DNA from: Fennellomyces sp. T-0311
Lineage: Eukaryota; Mucoromycota; Mucoromycetes; Mucorales; Lichtheimiaceae
Direction: 5' to 3'
Assembly: GCA_025266875.1 (NCBI GenBank)
Contig: JALLLT010000002.1
Coordinates: 930,001-994,000, forward strand
DNA length: 64,000 bases
The notes below the pieces were generated by a model. The model saw only the letters and a program-made list of their open reading frames with translations. It had not been told where the DNA came from and made no database searches. The position numbers and the translations under genes were made by a program. Within the stretch, counting starts at the first letter, position 1. Every line of letters starts with the position of its first letter. Below, piece by piece: positions 23,342-34,850 of this stretch.

Positions 23342-24337
23342 TTACTTTGAGGAGGATTTGCTGGGAGCGGGCGAAGGCGAGCGGGAACGGCGACCGTATC
23401 TTTCCATGAGCGAAAGGCGATTGACTTTCTTATCCACAGCACGCACTTGTTCGTCATCGCTGCTTGAGGATTCGCCCGAAGCCGTGCTATTCAAACGCAT
23501 CAATCCCCCCAGTCGATTCTTCTTCGCCTTGTACTTTTTGATCTTGTCATCGGGTCGCACCACCGTAACGGGTACAGGCGAGTGTTGGAGACAGTACTTG
23601 GACACACTTCCAAGCAGCATTCCTTTAATCTCGGATAGACCACGTGTGCCCACGATCAGCAGCGATGGTTGGTACATGGAAATCTTATTCAACAGTTGAG
23701 AGTTACACGCCCATGGCTCCAAAAACTAAACAAACGTACCATGTGCTGGATTGTCTCCTGAACCTTGCCAATGACGAATTCAATAATGACGCTAATCTAT
23801 AAAAGCACAGAGTGAGCAATGTGGTAGCAGAAGGCCATATTCGTCACCGCATACCCGTTTCTCGGGCCCACTGTTGGCCATGATCTTTTCCATCACTCTG
23901 GATGCATTTTCGCGCGACTGCCTCTCTTCGTGCTGCAAAAGCGCTTGCAAGTTGGACTTTTTATCTATGGCGTCGGCATGTTAGCTCGTATATAACCAGA
24001 CTGCCGCCTCTATTTACCAGTCATATCAACCGTAACCACACGTAATACGATAATCTCGTCGCCGTCATCCATGACTTCCTAATGGTGATGTTAATCCAAG
24101 GACTCAATGGCTCGAGCGGATAAAAGTCAATTTTACGTTGGTTGCCCAGGTAAGAGCATATTCACTGTAATTGGCAAGGTCAGTTGCCACCATAAACGTA
24201 CGAGTTCTGCGTGTTCTCTTGTGACCCGGCGTTTTGCCTCGCAAAGTGAACGAGTAATTGGGAAGGTCCTTGTCGGTCATTGTGTCAAATGACACACCTC
24301 GAACATATTTCTCGGTTTTCTCTTCTACAGCTGCCAT
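23342..24337 (-). CDS. Universal stress protein (UspA) domain protein
   Basis: Five exons, high to low: 24337-24137, 24078-24018, 23964-23855, 23796-23740 and 23683-23342; 256 residues from the ATG that gives MAAVEEKTEKYV. After a basic N-terminal lead, the Usp fold starts at RTFMVATDLANYSEYALTWA, continues with GDEIIVLRVVTVD, and ends with the nucleotide-loop block PSLLIVGTRGLSEIKGMLLGSVSKYCLQHSPVPVTVV. The G-2x-G-9x-G(S/T) pattern of ATP-binding Usp proteins is present. A 65-residue C-terminal tail is basic and Ser-rich (GESSSSDDEQ, RRSRSP). The family responds to stress; the exact role here is unknown. The 5' end faces the plus-strand gene at 24635. Confidence 0.88.
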
Positions 24338-24634
24338 GGCGGTTGGTAAAAAAAAAAGAGAAGTGAGTCGAGAAAAGCAATGCAAAAACCACGATTATAA
24401 GCTCCGTCCGTGTCTGTGTGTGGCTCTCGGAAAAAACATACTCTATGCAAGGCCCCAAAAACCTTCGACTCACAGCCTGAATTGCAATCCAAATTCCTCA
24501 AACGGCTCTTTTCTCTCGCTCTTTGCGTTGGATCCTTTTTCTTCCATGCCAGAATCCCGTTTTCATCGTTGGTTTCACCTGCCACGGCAACAACCAAATA
24601 GACCAGCCGTGCGTGACATCAATTCATTAACAAA

Positions 24635-25451
24635 ATGGCTGCTGTTCCTGCAAAGCTTCTTACAGCAGGTAAAGATCCTCTTGCGTGCCATACAGGATTA
24701 TCGTCTGATAGTTGGATTCGCCGTTTCACCAGATCACTGCCTACCATTGCTTGTACACGGCCATAAAGGAAGTCAGTCATGGTAAACCCGGAAAGCATGC
24801 AAAGGATAAACGGTAGATAAAGCTCCCAACGTTGCAGTAGATCGTGGACAGGCTTCAGATTCTGAGAATATTTTTCATATTTTGCTCTGTTCAGCTATTC
24901 TGCTTTCACTCATTGGTGATCTAGTGGCCGTTACTTCTGTAGGTTCATGCCATGTGCTGCTTGGATACACTTGTAACTAATGCCCTTTATTCTAGACCAA
25001 AATGGCTATTGCAGACTCACGCCATTGGCCCGTTGGCATTTATTTTTTCGTGCTGGCATTCCTCGACCAATTGCTGAAAGCCTCGAATATGTTTTTCAAC
25101 AGCAATCAACTGCAAAAAGAATGCATGGACCGAGTGCTTGGACCGCGGGTTGGAGGAAGTATTCCCGTTGATCACTTTATCTATGGATTCTGTGATTTGA
25201 GGCGGGAAGTAACACAGATATGGGGCATATTGGGGTTTTTTGTGCAATTCCTCATGTGTGTATGTAATGCGAGAGCACAAAAAGCAACTTATAAACTCAT
25301 CAGGTTTTTTTTCTAGGCCATGTATTCGGGAACTGCTCATAGTTATGCTACACATCGAATCTCGGTATTGCAACAGCAACAGCAGGCCGAAAACCATATA
25401 CCACTGCATACCATCCCAGAAGATACCGCTCCACCATACACACGCCATTGA
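24635..25451 (+). CDS. Small multi-pass membrane protein, hypothetical
   Basis: Proposed exons: 24635-24668, 24838-24938, 24996-25259 and 25317-25451; 177 residues. The last two exons are best supported: a CTAAT branch and TTCTAG acceptor at 24995, a GTATGT donor at 25260 and a T-run acceptor at 25316, with an open frame across. Hydrophobic helices lie in NIFHILLCSAILLSLI, WPVGIYFFVLAFLDQLL and IWGILGFFVQFLMCAMYS. The C-terminus is soluble and Gln-rich. The first intron (169 nt) is longer than usual here, so the 5' part may be wrong. I do not recognise the family. A minus-strand frame also spans 25017-25448 and cannot be fully excluded. The gene converges on the cyclophilin gene with 38 bp between stops. 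Confidence 0.5.
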
Positions 25452-25489
25452 AAAGAATAAACACTTTTTTTGTTTTTATTTTTTGCAAA

Positions 25490-26912
25490 TCACCGCCTTC
25501 GTCGAGGGGAACGTGATCTAGATCGACGTCGGTCAAAATGTCTTTGTCGATCTGAGTGTCGATCGGAACGGTTGTCTCGGTAACGGTTGTCTCGGGGTCT
25601 ACGGTCACTGTCGCGATATCTACTGTCACTTTCTCGGTGTCTGTTATCACCCTCCCGCCGTCTGTCATCACCGTCCCGATGTTTCTTTCGGTCGTGTTCA
25701 AACACCAGATCATAGTCATCGCCACGGTTCCTTCCTTCGCCTTCGCGATACCGGGTTCTCTTTTCCAATTTCTCGAATCCACCCAGAGCTTCACCGTTGC
25801 CACGGAAACGAGACGCCAGCCAATCTTTATGCAACTTGGATACCGATTGAGAAAAGTCGACATGGATACGGCGATCATCGATCAACACGGATTGCATTTT
25901 GAAATAAGCCTACGGAATGAGCTATTACATCAGAAAGATAGACAACCCATGTCCCAAAGCGTTACCTCTTCGGCGTCTTCCTTGTTGTCATATTCGATAA
26001 ATGCATATGAGAGCGAATCGCCGGTTTGACGATCACGAATAATTTCGCAGCTGGAAATACGGCCGAATCGCGAGAAGATCAATTCAAGATCCTCATCTCG
26101 AGTCACTGGATTCAACTTGCATACAAACAAGACATTTTCCGGCGGCTTGACTTCGGCAAAAGGTAAATCGCCTACCATTTCCAACGTCAATGCCTGAGCC
26201 TTGGCCTCGCGCGCTAATCGTCTCCGTTCAATTTCTTCCGGATCGCCTTGCTCTTCGATATCCTCGTCTTCACCAATGCGCATGTTTTCCAGTTGTTCTT
26301 TGGTAGGCACTGGCGATTGATCAGGCACTTGAAGTCCTTCCGGATCAGAAAACGGATCATCAAGAATGACAGTGTGACGTATACGAATATCGCGGAACGG
26401 TCGACCTTGTTCATCGCAATATGCTTCGTTGATCTTTTCCAAAACGTCAAATCCTTCGGCTACTTGTCCAAATACCGTATATTTGCCATCCAAATAGTCC
26501 AGATCGTCATCAAGTGTGATGAAGAATTGACTGCCACTGACACCGCCTGATTCAATCGAAGCATCTTGTGCAACTGCCATGGAGACCGTGCCACGCGATT
26601 TGTGCTTGAGTTTGGGATTGATTTCTGCTGGAAAGTAACGTTGTCCACCTAAAATGCCGTATATCGATTCACTCTTGTCGCCTTTGCCAGTGGGATCGCC
26701 CGTTTGTGCCATAAAATCCTTTTGAACATTGTGGAAAGGCGAGAAATTGTAAAACTTGATCTTGCATAGTTTTAGAAAGTTGAGTGTCGTTTTGGGACAT
26801 TCTTCCGTATACAGATCTACCACAATGTCTCCAAGCGATGTTTCTAATAGTACAGACTAAACATATACAATCAGCATTGCGTTAATAGTGCCCTTTTTTG
26901 ACGTCTTACCAT
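25490..26912 (-). CDS. PPIL4-type cyclophilin with RRM and RS tail
   Basis: Three exons: 26912-26910 (the ATG alone), 26856-25966 and 25909-25490; 437 residues. Residues 1-165 are a cyclophilin domain ([60 protein letters not shown]). A linker of about 75 residues follows, then an RRM ([21 protein letters not shown], then SYAFIEY) and a C-terminal tail of RD/RE/RS repeats. This order is specific to the PPIL4/Cyp57-like group, nuclear prolyl isomerases tied to spliceosomes and RNA polymerase II. The usual FMAQTGD carries the catalytic strand. The first exon contributes only the start Met; the donor GTAAGA follows the ATG immediately. A start at an internal Met would delete strand 1 of the cyclophilin fold. 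Confidence 0.92.
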
Positions 26913-28811
26913 GGAAATGCGCAAGGAAAAGGGTACAGCATATTGCACGTCACACTCGAAGAGCTCTTTTGAGGTACTGGATAAGCCCTACATATGAGAT
27001 TCATGTAGAAGCGACATAGAGTGGGGTCACTTGCACCAAGTCGCTGTTACACTGAATTATGGCAGGATTCGGCAGCTCCAACAGAAGCCGGGGATCCTTA
27101 ACGTCCGCGTGATGGTCTAAAAGGTTACCTTTCAAACCTAGGCATGAAACTATTGGCAAAAGCCGTCTTTCACGATGGTATGTTCAAAAAAGCATATTGG
27201 CATGATATAAAAGCAGCTGGTGGCGCGTACGTATAAAATATAACAAGGACAAAGGAAGAGACACGCAAAAAGATTACAAATTCTCTTTCCGTTCCTTCGC
27301 GCTTGGAATCCTCTTTGTCGTCTCACGGCCCGCACAAAGTTCACCCTTTGTACAATTAGCTCTCATGACTAAACGGCCTTTATCTGGATAAGCTTTACCT
27401 TAGTCACATCCTTTATAGCAGGTTCTGTTGTAAGAGAAGAACACTTCCCGAATTAACACGGCTAATATAACGAAAAGGTGAATTAGCCTCCAAAGAATCA
27501 CGTAGAGTTGATTCAGGGTAAGAAGATTGACTTTTTACGTTCACTGTTTTGAGTTGACGGTGGAATCCGCTAGGTATCTTTGAACGCACTTACTGACTTT
27601 ATCAGCGATTAGATCACCTTAATATATAGTTGTGTTTTGTAGAGAAACTATACGGAAATCCAGTGATGGTAGTTGTTTAAAAGTACGTAGCGGCAGAGGA
27701 AAGTCCTTACCCACAAGCAATGCAGCATTTGGTCTTTAAGTGGAATCTGCAATACGTTTCTATGATGTAAGAGATTGCTTTAACTTTGTAGTATGTTTAT
27801 ACTCAATATCAGGTGCATAAGGTAACCGCTGTGTTTGTGTCTCTAGCGTTAGATGGAATCGAGAAACAGTTAAATGTAGGTCAACGCGACGAAGTACAGG
27901 CCAGTACTTCTCTGAGTGAGTACTCGAAGCGTATTGATTAGAATGTCAAATTCACTTGATTATGACACTAGCTGGAGGTCTTGATTTGGCTGTCACTCCC
28001 TTCCTTTTGCAAACATGCTCTCACATGAAATAATAGACACGGCAGCCAGGAGAAACAGACGACATACCCGAGAAGTAGTCTCTTTAAAAGCCTGCTGCTA
28101 CTAGGCTCTCGGTTAACAGCATTTAGGTAACCTTCATCAATTAATGAAGGGTAGATATACCTAATTTTTTGACATGTAGAAAGGAGTGTCGGCAAAAGTC
28201 AAATACAAGCAATCAGCAATAGAGCCAATCAAAACGCGAAGCCTGGTCGCCAAACAGACGGTGCCTATATCGGCGGTGATGTTTGAATACGGTAACATTA
28301 TGCAATAACTGGATATGGAATATCCGAGAAGGCTTACGTAGTACATATCCGACGATCGACACGGCTTGTTTCTTTCACGCATGATTGCCAAGCGCAAAAG
28401 TGAGGTATGTTAAACAGAGGGTGGACATAAAGTCCTCTCGCGACAAATGCCAGATACGGAGAAGGAGGAGGAGAGGGACGCAAAAGCTGTCGGTTGATTA
28501 TATTTCATGTAAGCAGGTACGTTGGAGCTGTATGCGCACAGTGATGTCAATTAAGCTTTTTTGGAGTGTGGCTCGTAGAAGCTGTCTGCCAAACTAAACT
28601 TTAAATAGCCCTGCTGGCAAATCAATTCCAACTCAATAACATAAGCGGCCACCCTTTCTTTCTCACACCACACACAAGGTTCTGTACATAAGTGTTTTGC
28701 AGAAACTTTACGCAACAAACCAGACACCCTCCATCATCGTTTGATCTCTCCATCGGCCAAATACACAAGGGCACTTAGCCTTATCGATCACTGCTATAAC
28801 TACAAGCCGCC
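26913..28811. other. Intergenic, about 1.9 kb, no gene seen
   Basis: Upstream of both the cyclophilin (minus) and the acidic protein (plus). No frame longer than 78 residues is open, and none has motifs. No tRNA-like fold, repeat array or terminal inverted repeat was seen. Confidence 0.5.
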
Positions 28812-29279
28812 ATGACAACGCAATCCAAGAAGCGAAGCCTAACACCTGATTCCACTGGTCCTGCACCCAAGCGAGCAAGGACAAACGATAACCTACTGAC
28901 AGAACTGACACAAGTCTTGGCCGAGATCAAGTCAACACCTTCATCGGGTGAAATCAGTGCAGAGTTACTTGAAACATTCAAGTTGCTTATGCTGCAGATC
29001 GAACGATTGTCTGCTGATGAAACCAATCAAGAGGCAGTGCAAATGAAACACGAGAGCGACCGGTGTTTGGAGTCATGGTTCGACGACCTTCTGGCTCAAT
29101 GCGAGGCAGACGGCGAACTTGACCTGGATACTCTGGAGGATCAACTTGGGGAAGAAGACGATGATGAGGATGATATGGAAGCAGCATTAAGCTTGGCTCT
29201 CGCTTTGCAGGACGAACAAGAACAAGAGCAGGAGGAGGAGGATGATGCAAAGAGTCCAGCGGTTCAAGTCATTGCTTAA
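28812..29279 (+). CDS. Acidic nuclear-type hypothetical protein
   Basis: Intronless, 155 residues, ATG in the good context CCGCCATGA. The N-terminus has basic clusters (SKKR, PKRAR) that could form a bipartite nuclear signal. The centre is helical and Leu-rich (LLTELTQVLAEI, LLETFKLLMLQIERL), a likely coiled coil. The C-terminus is strongly acidic (EEDDDEDD) and runs straight into MEAALSLALALQDEQ, which recalls a ubiquitin-interacting motif (acidic patch, then Ala and Leu/Ser spacing) without matching it exactly. It then ends in a Glu/Gln run. No family is recognised. Composition and context suggest a small chromatin or ubiquitin adaptor, which is speculation. Confidence 0.65.
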   Translation: MTTQSKKRSLTPDSTGPAPKRARTNDNLLTELTQVLAEIKSTPSSGEISAELLETFKLLMLQIERLSADETNQEAVQMKHESDRCLESWFDDLLAQCEADGELDLDTLEDQLGEEDDDEDDMEAALSLALALQDEQEQEQEEEDDAKSPAVQVIA

Positions 29280-29926
29280 GGTCCTCTCTCTCTGTTTCTC
29301 TCCTCTTTATATTTTTCTATGTGTACATATCCGTCATCCCGCACACACACACAAAAGACCGATATACAGAATATCCCCCAATCCTTCCTAGGCGCAATAA
29401 ACCACCGTAAACGACAACAGCAGCACCCTTGCAATAAGTCCATACTGTTCGCGTAACTAGCTCGAAAGGTAACATGACACGCAACGAATCGTACTGACAC
29501 ACTATTACAAAAGAAAATAAAAGGGCGACGCGTCACTGTGGGCACGGCATGTGACAAGGGAGAAGGGGGGCGGGGAGGGCGAGAATGTGTGTGTCTCTCT
29601 CTGATATGCAAGCTCAACCCGGATCCCGGATAAATGGCGGCGGTTGTTACACGCCGTACCGTGCATCATTGGTGAACATGGCTGGTAAGTCCAAACGGAA
29701 AAAAGAATAGCTATGTATAGCTCAGCCCATATTGCAGAGTGATACAGGTGGGGTCAACTCCAGACCCCAGTGGTGATACAGGCCAAAAGAGTGGATCGAT
29801 CTACTCTTACAAAATAAAATTATTAAAGAAGAAAATGTATAGCCGTAATGCATAAATGTGCTGTGATGTGTATAAAGGGGTGAGGGGGTAGGGCAAGGTA
29901 AAGAGGGGGGAGGGTTGCGATGGAAA
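29280..29926. other. Intergenic between convergent genes
   Basis: Low-complexity stretches (CT and GT runs at 29280-29350, A/G runs at 29880-29915) between the acidic protein and calcineurin B. An AAATAAA-type string at 29812 may end one transcript. No gene is seen. Confidence 0.45.
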
Positions 29927-30577
29927 CTAAAAGCTTTCAAGTGTCATTTGTTTCGCAACGTCGGTGTTTTCGACCATGATTATGAACTCGTCAAAACTGA
30001 GTTTGCCATCCATGTCCTTGTCGGCTTCCATGATGGTCTTGTCGACAATCTGCTGCAGCTGGTTGTCCTTGAGATTGTTGCCAACCATCATCTTCAGCAC
30101 CAAAAAGAGCTCGCCATTGGAGATGTAACCGTCCCGATCCATATCGTACACTTTGAAGGCAACTGAAAAAATAAAGACAATTCAGTATCCATGGATATAA
30201 CATAGCAACACACCATTTTTTACATTCAAGCTTCTCGCGCTTTTGTCCGCGTGCACTGAAGGCGCTCAGTCCTTTGATGAACTCCTGGAAATCGACGTCG
30301 CCGCCGCCGTCTTCGTCGAAGATGGCAATCATGCGAGACGCCAGAGGGTTGTTTGCAATCTGTGGGATGGACAGGAACTCGTCCTTGTCGATGGACCCCG
30401 AGTTGTCCTTGTCGAGCTTCATGAAGCGCTTGTACAGACGCTGGATTTCCTCGGCCGAAACTATGCAAGTCGATATGCAGGGTTAAGTACAACGTGGTGC
30501 ACATGACAATAAAAGGGAAAACGCTAACAGTTTGTCGTGTTGACCATATCCTCGAGATGCGATCCTGCTTGTCCCAT
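29927..30577 (-). CDS. CNB1: Calcineurin regulatory subunit B
   Basis: Three exons: 30577-30529, 30460-30224 and 30162-29927; 173 residues. MGQAGSH gives an N-terminal Gly for myristoylation. Four EF-hand loops are complete: [36 protein letters not shown] and [12 protein letters not shown]. The linker FAFKVYD between hands 2 and 3 is restored across intron 2. The subunit binds the calcineurin A helix and, with Ca2+ and calmodulin, activates the phosphatase that controls Crz1-type factors, morphology and stress responses in fungi. An 8-bp CRE palindrome lies 87 bp upstream of the ATG. The gene follows ATIC on the same strand, 179 bp apart. Confidence 0.96.
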
Positions 30578-30663
30578 GATGATCGATCGCAAAAGTGAAT
30601 GAAGAAAAGCTGAAAAAATAAAATCTCGAAAAGCTGCGCGCGCGGTCGCCTTTTTTAATGCCA

Positions 30664-30671
30664 TGACGTCA
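30664..30671. promoter_or_regulatory. CRE palindrome upstream of calcineurin B
   Basis: TGACGTCA, the full ATF/CREB bZIP site, is located in the 179-bp gap between the calcineurin B start and the ATIC stop. The position suits a promoter element of calcineurin B. Function is inferred from the motif only. Confidence 0.5.
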
Positions 30672-30756
30672 ACTTGAAAAACCCCCACACATCTTTTTCG
30701 GTACAATGGTGAAATGCTCGTTTCTTTTTTTTTTATGAATGCAATCGGGAAACAAT

Positions 30757-32818
30757 TTAATGATGGAAAAGACGCAACGAGGTGTGGACAAGCACCATAT
30801 CGTTGGCGTCGGCGGCAGCAATAACAGCAGCGTCCTGGACGGAACCAGACGCGGCGGCGACGTACTTGACGCCTGAGCGGTGGGCGCGGTAGATATTGTC
30901 TGAGAATGGGAAGAATGCGTCGGAGGACACAACAGTGTCGCTCATCTGAGCCATCCATTCCTTGCGCTCAGCCTCAGAAAGTGGCTCAGGGATAGTGTTA
31001 AAGTTGGCTTCCCAGGCAGCACGTTCTTCGCCCTCACCAATCTCGCTGATCACGTACAAATCAATGGCGTTCGACTTGTCGGCACGCTTGGTGGTCTTCT
31101 TAAAGTCGAATGCAAGCACCTTGGGGTGATGGCGCAACCACCAGTTGTCGGCCTTGTCTCCAGCAAGACGGGTGCAGTGGATACGGGACTGTTGACCGGC
31201 ACCAAGGCCAATCACCATACCATTCTTGGCGTAACACACAGAGTTGGATTGGGTGTACTTTAAGGCGATCGTGGCGACAATCAAATCGCGAAGAGCAGAC
31301 TCGGGCAGCTGAAGAAATAAACACAACCACATCAGTCATCGTGGCACGCAGCAAACAAACGATGCAACTTACGTTCTTGTTCTTGGTGACAATGTTGCTG
31401 AACAGCGAGGCGTCGATCTTGAAGCTGTTGCGCTTTTGCTCCATGTACAGACCGTACACTTGACGGACCTCCTGCTCCTCGGGTTCGTACGAGGGGTCCA
31501 TCTTCAACACCACGTACTTGCCGCCCTTCTTGGCCTTGAGCACTTCGAGAGCCTCGGGTTCGTAGTCGGGAGCAATAACACCATCAGACACTTCACGCGA
31601 AATGATCTTGGCAGTAACGAGATCGACCTTGTCGGACAGGGCAATGAAGTCACCGAATGATGACATGCGATCAGCACCACGGGCACGGGCATAGGCAGTA
31701 GCAAGGGGAGAGAGAGGCAGCTTCAGGTCATCGACCTGATAGACCTTCTTTTCAACATCCGAAAGCTCGACGCCAATGGCAGCACCAGCGGGAGAGACGT
31801 GCTTGAACGAAGCAGCGGCAGGCAAGCCGGTAGCTTCCTTCAATTCCTTGACAAGAGCCCACGAGTTCAGTGCATCCAAAAAGTTGATGTAGCCCGGCGA
31901 ACCGGAGAGGGGCGTCACGGGAAGCTTGCCTTCCTTGGTATAGATCTGGGCGGGCTTCTGGTGAGGGTTGGCACCGTAACGGAGAGGCAACATGGCAACG
32001 CCCTGGGCATACTCCTTGCGGAAGTAGTTGGAGATGGCCTCATCGTAGTCGGCGGTGTGGTTGAATGCCTTCAAGGCAAGCATGTTGCGAGTCTCCTGCT
32101 TGATCTCGCCGCCCTTCAGCTCGTCAATGACCTTGCTGTAGTCGGAGGGGTCCGAGATGATCGAGACGCGGGCGTGGTTCTTGGCGGCAGCACGGAGCAA
32201 AGTGACACCACCTTGTTTTTTTCGTTAAAAAAAACAAACAAATACACACGCAACCGCCCATGGACACTTTACCAATATCAATCTCCTCAACAGCCTGGGG
32301 AATGGTCACGTCCGGCTTGGCAACGGTTTCCTTGAAAGGATACAAGTTGCAGACGACAATGTCAATCTTTTCGATGTTTTGCTCGGCCAGATCCTTGTCG
32401 TCGCTCTCAATGTTGCGGGCCAGGATACCTTTACAAATAAAAATGTTGTCAGCCTGGCTTGCGTCAGAAGGCTGGGTGAGCATTTACCGCCATGGACAGC
32501 AGGGTGAAGGGTCTTGACACGACCACCCAACATCTCGGGAGCCTTGGTGATATCCGAAACATCACTTTTGAAATGTATGAATATCCCAAAAACTGCGTCA
32601 TGACACGCTTATTTACCCAATGGGAATGCCAGCGTTGCGGATAAGCTTGGCAGTGCCTCCAGAGCCGAGCAAACGGACGTTCTGTGCGTGCAAATCCTTT
32701 GCAAACTCGACCAAACCAGTCTTGTCGTACACCGACAGAATAGCTAACACCGCCGTTTAGTTTCTCCAAAGTCATTGCACGAGTGGAAGAAAAAAAACGA
32801 ACCGATTTTCTGGGACAT
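30757..32818 (-). CDS. ADE16: Bifunctional AICAR transformylase / IMP cyclohydrolase (ATIC)
   Basis: Six exons: 32818-32803 (16 nt), 32743-32617, 32564-32488, 32428-32273, 32211-31373 and 31308-30757; 588 residues, the family length. The short first exon gives MSQKI and joins to [18 protein letters not shown], the start of the MGS-like IMP cyclohydrolase domain, which continues with [33 protein letters not shown] and NLYPF. The transformylase half carries [26 protein letters not shown] and SDAFFPFSD, with the KH pair of the active site. The enzyme performs the last two steps of purine synthesis, using 10-formyl-THF, in the cytosol. A longer frame from 32775 (MTLEKL) lies in the first intron and is a decoy: it would shift phase at ILSVYDK. 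Confidence 0.96.
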
Positions 32819-33020
32819 TGTCAAAAAGTGTGTTGAGCTGAGAGAACGAGGTGTTTCCAACGCGACGCCGATCATGTTTCGACTCATTACTCCACAAAAA
32901 TCCGTGACTGTTGATCTTTTTTTTTTTCGCACCAGCGGATCTCGTTTTGACGCATGATTTTCAGACGGGCTGTCATGGCAATTCTATTTACATGGTATAA
33001 CACAGTTTCTTTATGTACAT

Positions 33021-33720
33021 CTAATCCATATCCACATCCTCTTCTTGCTTCTTTTGCGCTAGAATCTCCTTTTCAACCAGCCCGTCATCGTCGTACACAA
33101 GCACACCTTGCTTCCATGTGCCATACTTGAGGCCAATCTCCTTGTTGCGCTGATACTCACGCTGAATATCCTCAGCGTTTCCTTTCCAGCCTCTGTACAG
33201 CTGCAGGTTCTGCCGTCCGATCAGTCGAATGCATTTGATGCGAAGATCGTTCGTTGACTATGAGAAGCGAGGTAAACAAGTTGTGCAGAAAGACAGCGAG
33301 GGACCAAAGTTACCCATTTCGGAAGCGATTCCTTTGAAATATCACCAAAGCTACCAATACCATGCTTCTCGATGCCCTTGATAAGCAGCTCCTTTTCAAC
33401 ATCCGTCCATTTCCGAGCTTCCTCTTTGACAGCACCTTTAGGTGGGCGAAAATAGCTGCACTCACTTTTGTTAGTATATAAAAACTAGCCAGAGACCTGT
33501 ATATTCGTTACTCTTGGTTCAATGTTCCATCAGGATAAATCATGTTTTTGGTGATTTCGAATTCAGGTCGAATGCAAAATTTCAAACGCATCTTCTTGAC
33601 CCATTCTTGCTTCTCCCGTTCTTTTTCGCTAGCAGGGCTCATGGCACGACCAATATCATCTACATTCTTGGTTTCGGGCGAATCGACCACCACTTCTTCC
33701 ATGGTAACATCTTCGGTCAT
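33021..33720 (-). CDS. SANT/Myb-domain nuclear protein
   Basis: Three exons: 33720-33512, 33455-33314 and 33257-33021; 195 residues. The N-terminus is acidic with a short Ser/Pro part. The middle has KFCIRPEFEITKNMIYPDGTLNQDYFRPPKGA, then a SANT-like helix set beginning KWTDVEKELLIKGIEKHGIGSFGDIS and ending DLRIKCIRLIGRQNL. The tail contains YQRNKEIGLKYGTWKQGVLVYDDDGLVEKE, then an acidic end. SANT modules read histone tails or DNA in chromatin complexes. The exact complex is not recognisable. It is transcribed divergently from the phosphatase at 33867, with only 146 bp shared upstream DNA. Confidence 0.8.
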
Positions 33721-33866
33721 TTTAAAGAAATACAAAAAGGTGACACGAACAACGCGTCCAGAGACAACGCGCTTGTTATCGCGAAATCGGTGTGACTTTT
33801 GGTGGTACCTGAATTCGTTTCGCCCTCTCCGAATCCTGCACATACCCCGTCTCTCTTTCCAGTAAT
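33721..33866. promoter_or_regulatory. Compact bidirectional promoter
   Basis: Only 146 bp separate the start codons of the divergent SANT protein and metallophosphatase genes, so both promoters must share this stretch. No clear TATA box is visible in either direction. Confidence 0.5.
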
Positions 33867-34850
33867 ATGCTGTGGTTCGCTGCTGTGTTTGCATTACTAT
33901 GGCACCAAGTCATTGCACAGCGCATCGTTGCTATGGGTGACCTACATGGAGATCTCTCTAATACCCTTCAAATTATGAAATTCAGCAACATTATCGACGA
34001 CGATGGACACTGGGCTGGTGGTGATACCATTTTTGTTCAAACGGTAGCCTACCTTCCATGCAGAAGAAAAAACTATTCCCGTCTTAACAGCTTATGTGCA
34101 GGGCGACGTGGTGGACCGCGGTGTGGATACAATCAAGCTGTACGAGCTATTGCAACGATTACAAAAAGAAGCCCTGCTCCAAGGCGGACAGGTTGTGCGA
34201 GTACTTGGCAATCACGAAGTAATGAACATGATTGGCGACTGGCGATACGTGCATCCCGACGATATCAAGACATTTGGCGGCAAAAAGCAACGCATGCAAG
34301 CATTTTCACCCGAAGGATGGATCGGCAATGACCTCATCCAGTTGAATCTAACAGCCAAAGTCGGCTCCAACGTATTTTGTCACGGCGGTATCCATCCAAA
34401 TTTCGCCAAGGATGGTATCGATGGCATCAACGAAAAGACCAGACAAACCATTCAAGGTTACGTCGAATCACGTGGTCGGTTGGACCCTTTTGGTCTATTC
34501 GGTGGCCGCGGTCCAACATGGTATCGCGGATACGCTTTGGATGATAATATCTGTCCAACTCTGGAAATGGCATTGGAAAGCCTCAAGGTAAGGAAAATAA
34601 TAAAGTTAAGCGAATAATGACATTGATTTGATAGGCTGATCGTATGGTGATGGGACATACGGTGCAGCGTGATGGTCGGATCCATACACGATGTAATGGC
34701 AAAATCGTCTTGATTGATATTGGCATATCCAAAGTGTATGGTGGCCATTACGGTGCATTGGAAATTATGGGTGATGAACTGGTTGCAATTTATAAAGATG
34801 GACGAAAGAGACTTGTAAAGCGCCCTGCTATGGTCCACCAAGAATTATAG
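33867..34850 (+). CDS. Secreted calcineurin-like metallophosphatase (SHLP-like)
   Basis: Three exons: 33867-34043, 34102-34587 and 34635-34850; 292 residues. Residues 1-18 (MLWFAAVFALLWHQVIAQ) are a signal peptide. The PPP-type metal motifs follow in order: GDLHGD (residues ~23-28), GDVVDRG (restored across intron 1), GNHE, FCHGGIHP and GHTVQ. The spacing and the GGRGPTWYRGYA block fit the Shewanella-like phosphatases (SHLP/bacterial-like PPPs) rather than fungal PP1 or PP2A. Two metal ions are expected at the active site. Being secreted or in the secretory lumen is unusual for a PPP phosphatase but occurs in this group. The substrate is unknown. Confidence 0.85.

Noticed and set aside
25017..25448. 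Minus-strand ORF of 143 residues
   Set aside because: The plus strand has better splice signals and membrane helices over the same bases; kept only as an alternative.
32464..32775. Alternative ATIC start with MTLEKLNGG
   Set aside because: It leads to a phase clash just before ILSVYDKTG; the ATG at 32818 plus a 59-nt intron gives the correct family N-terminus.
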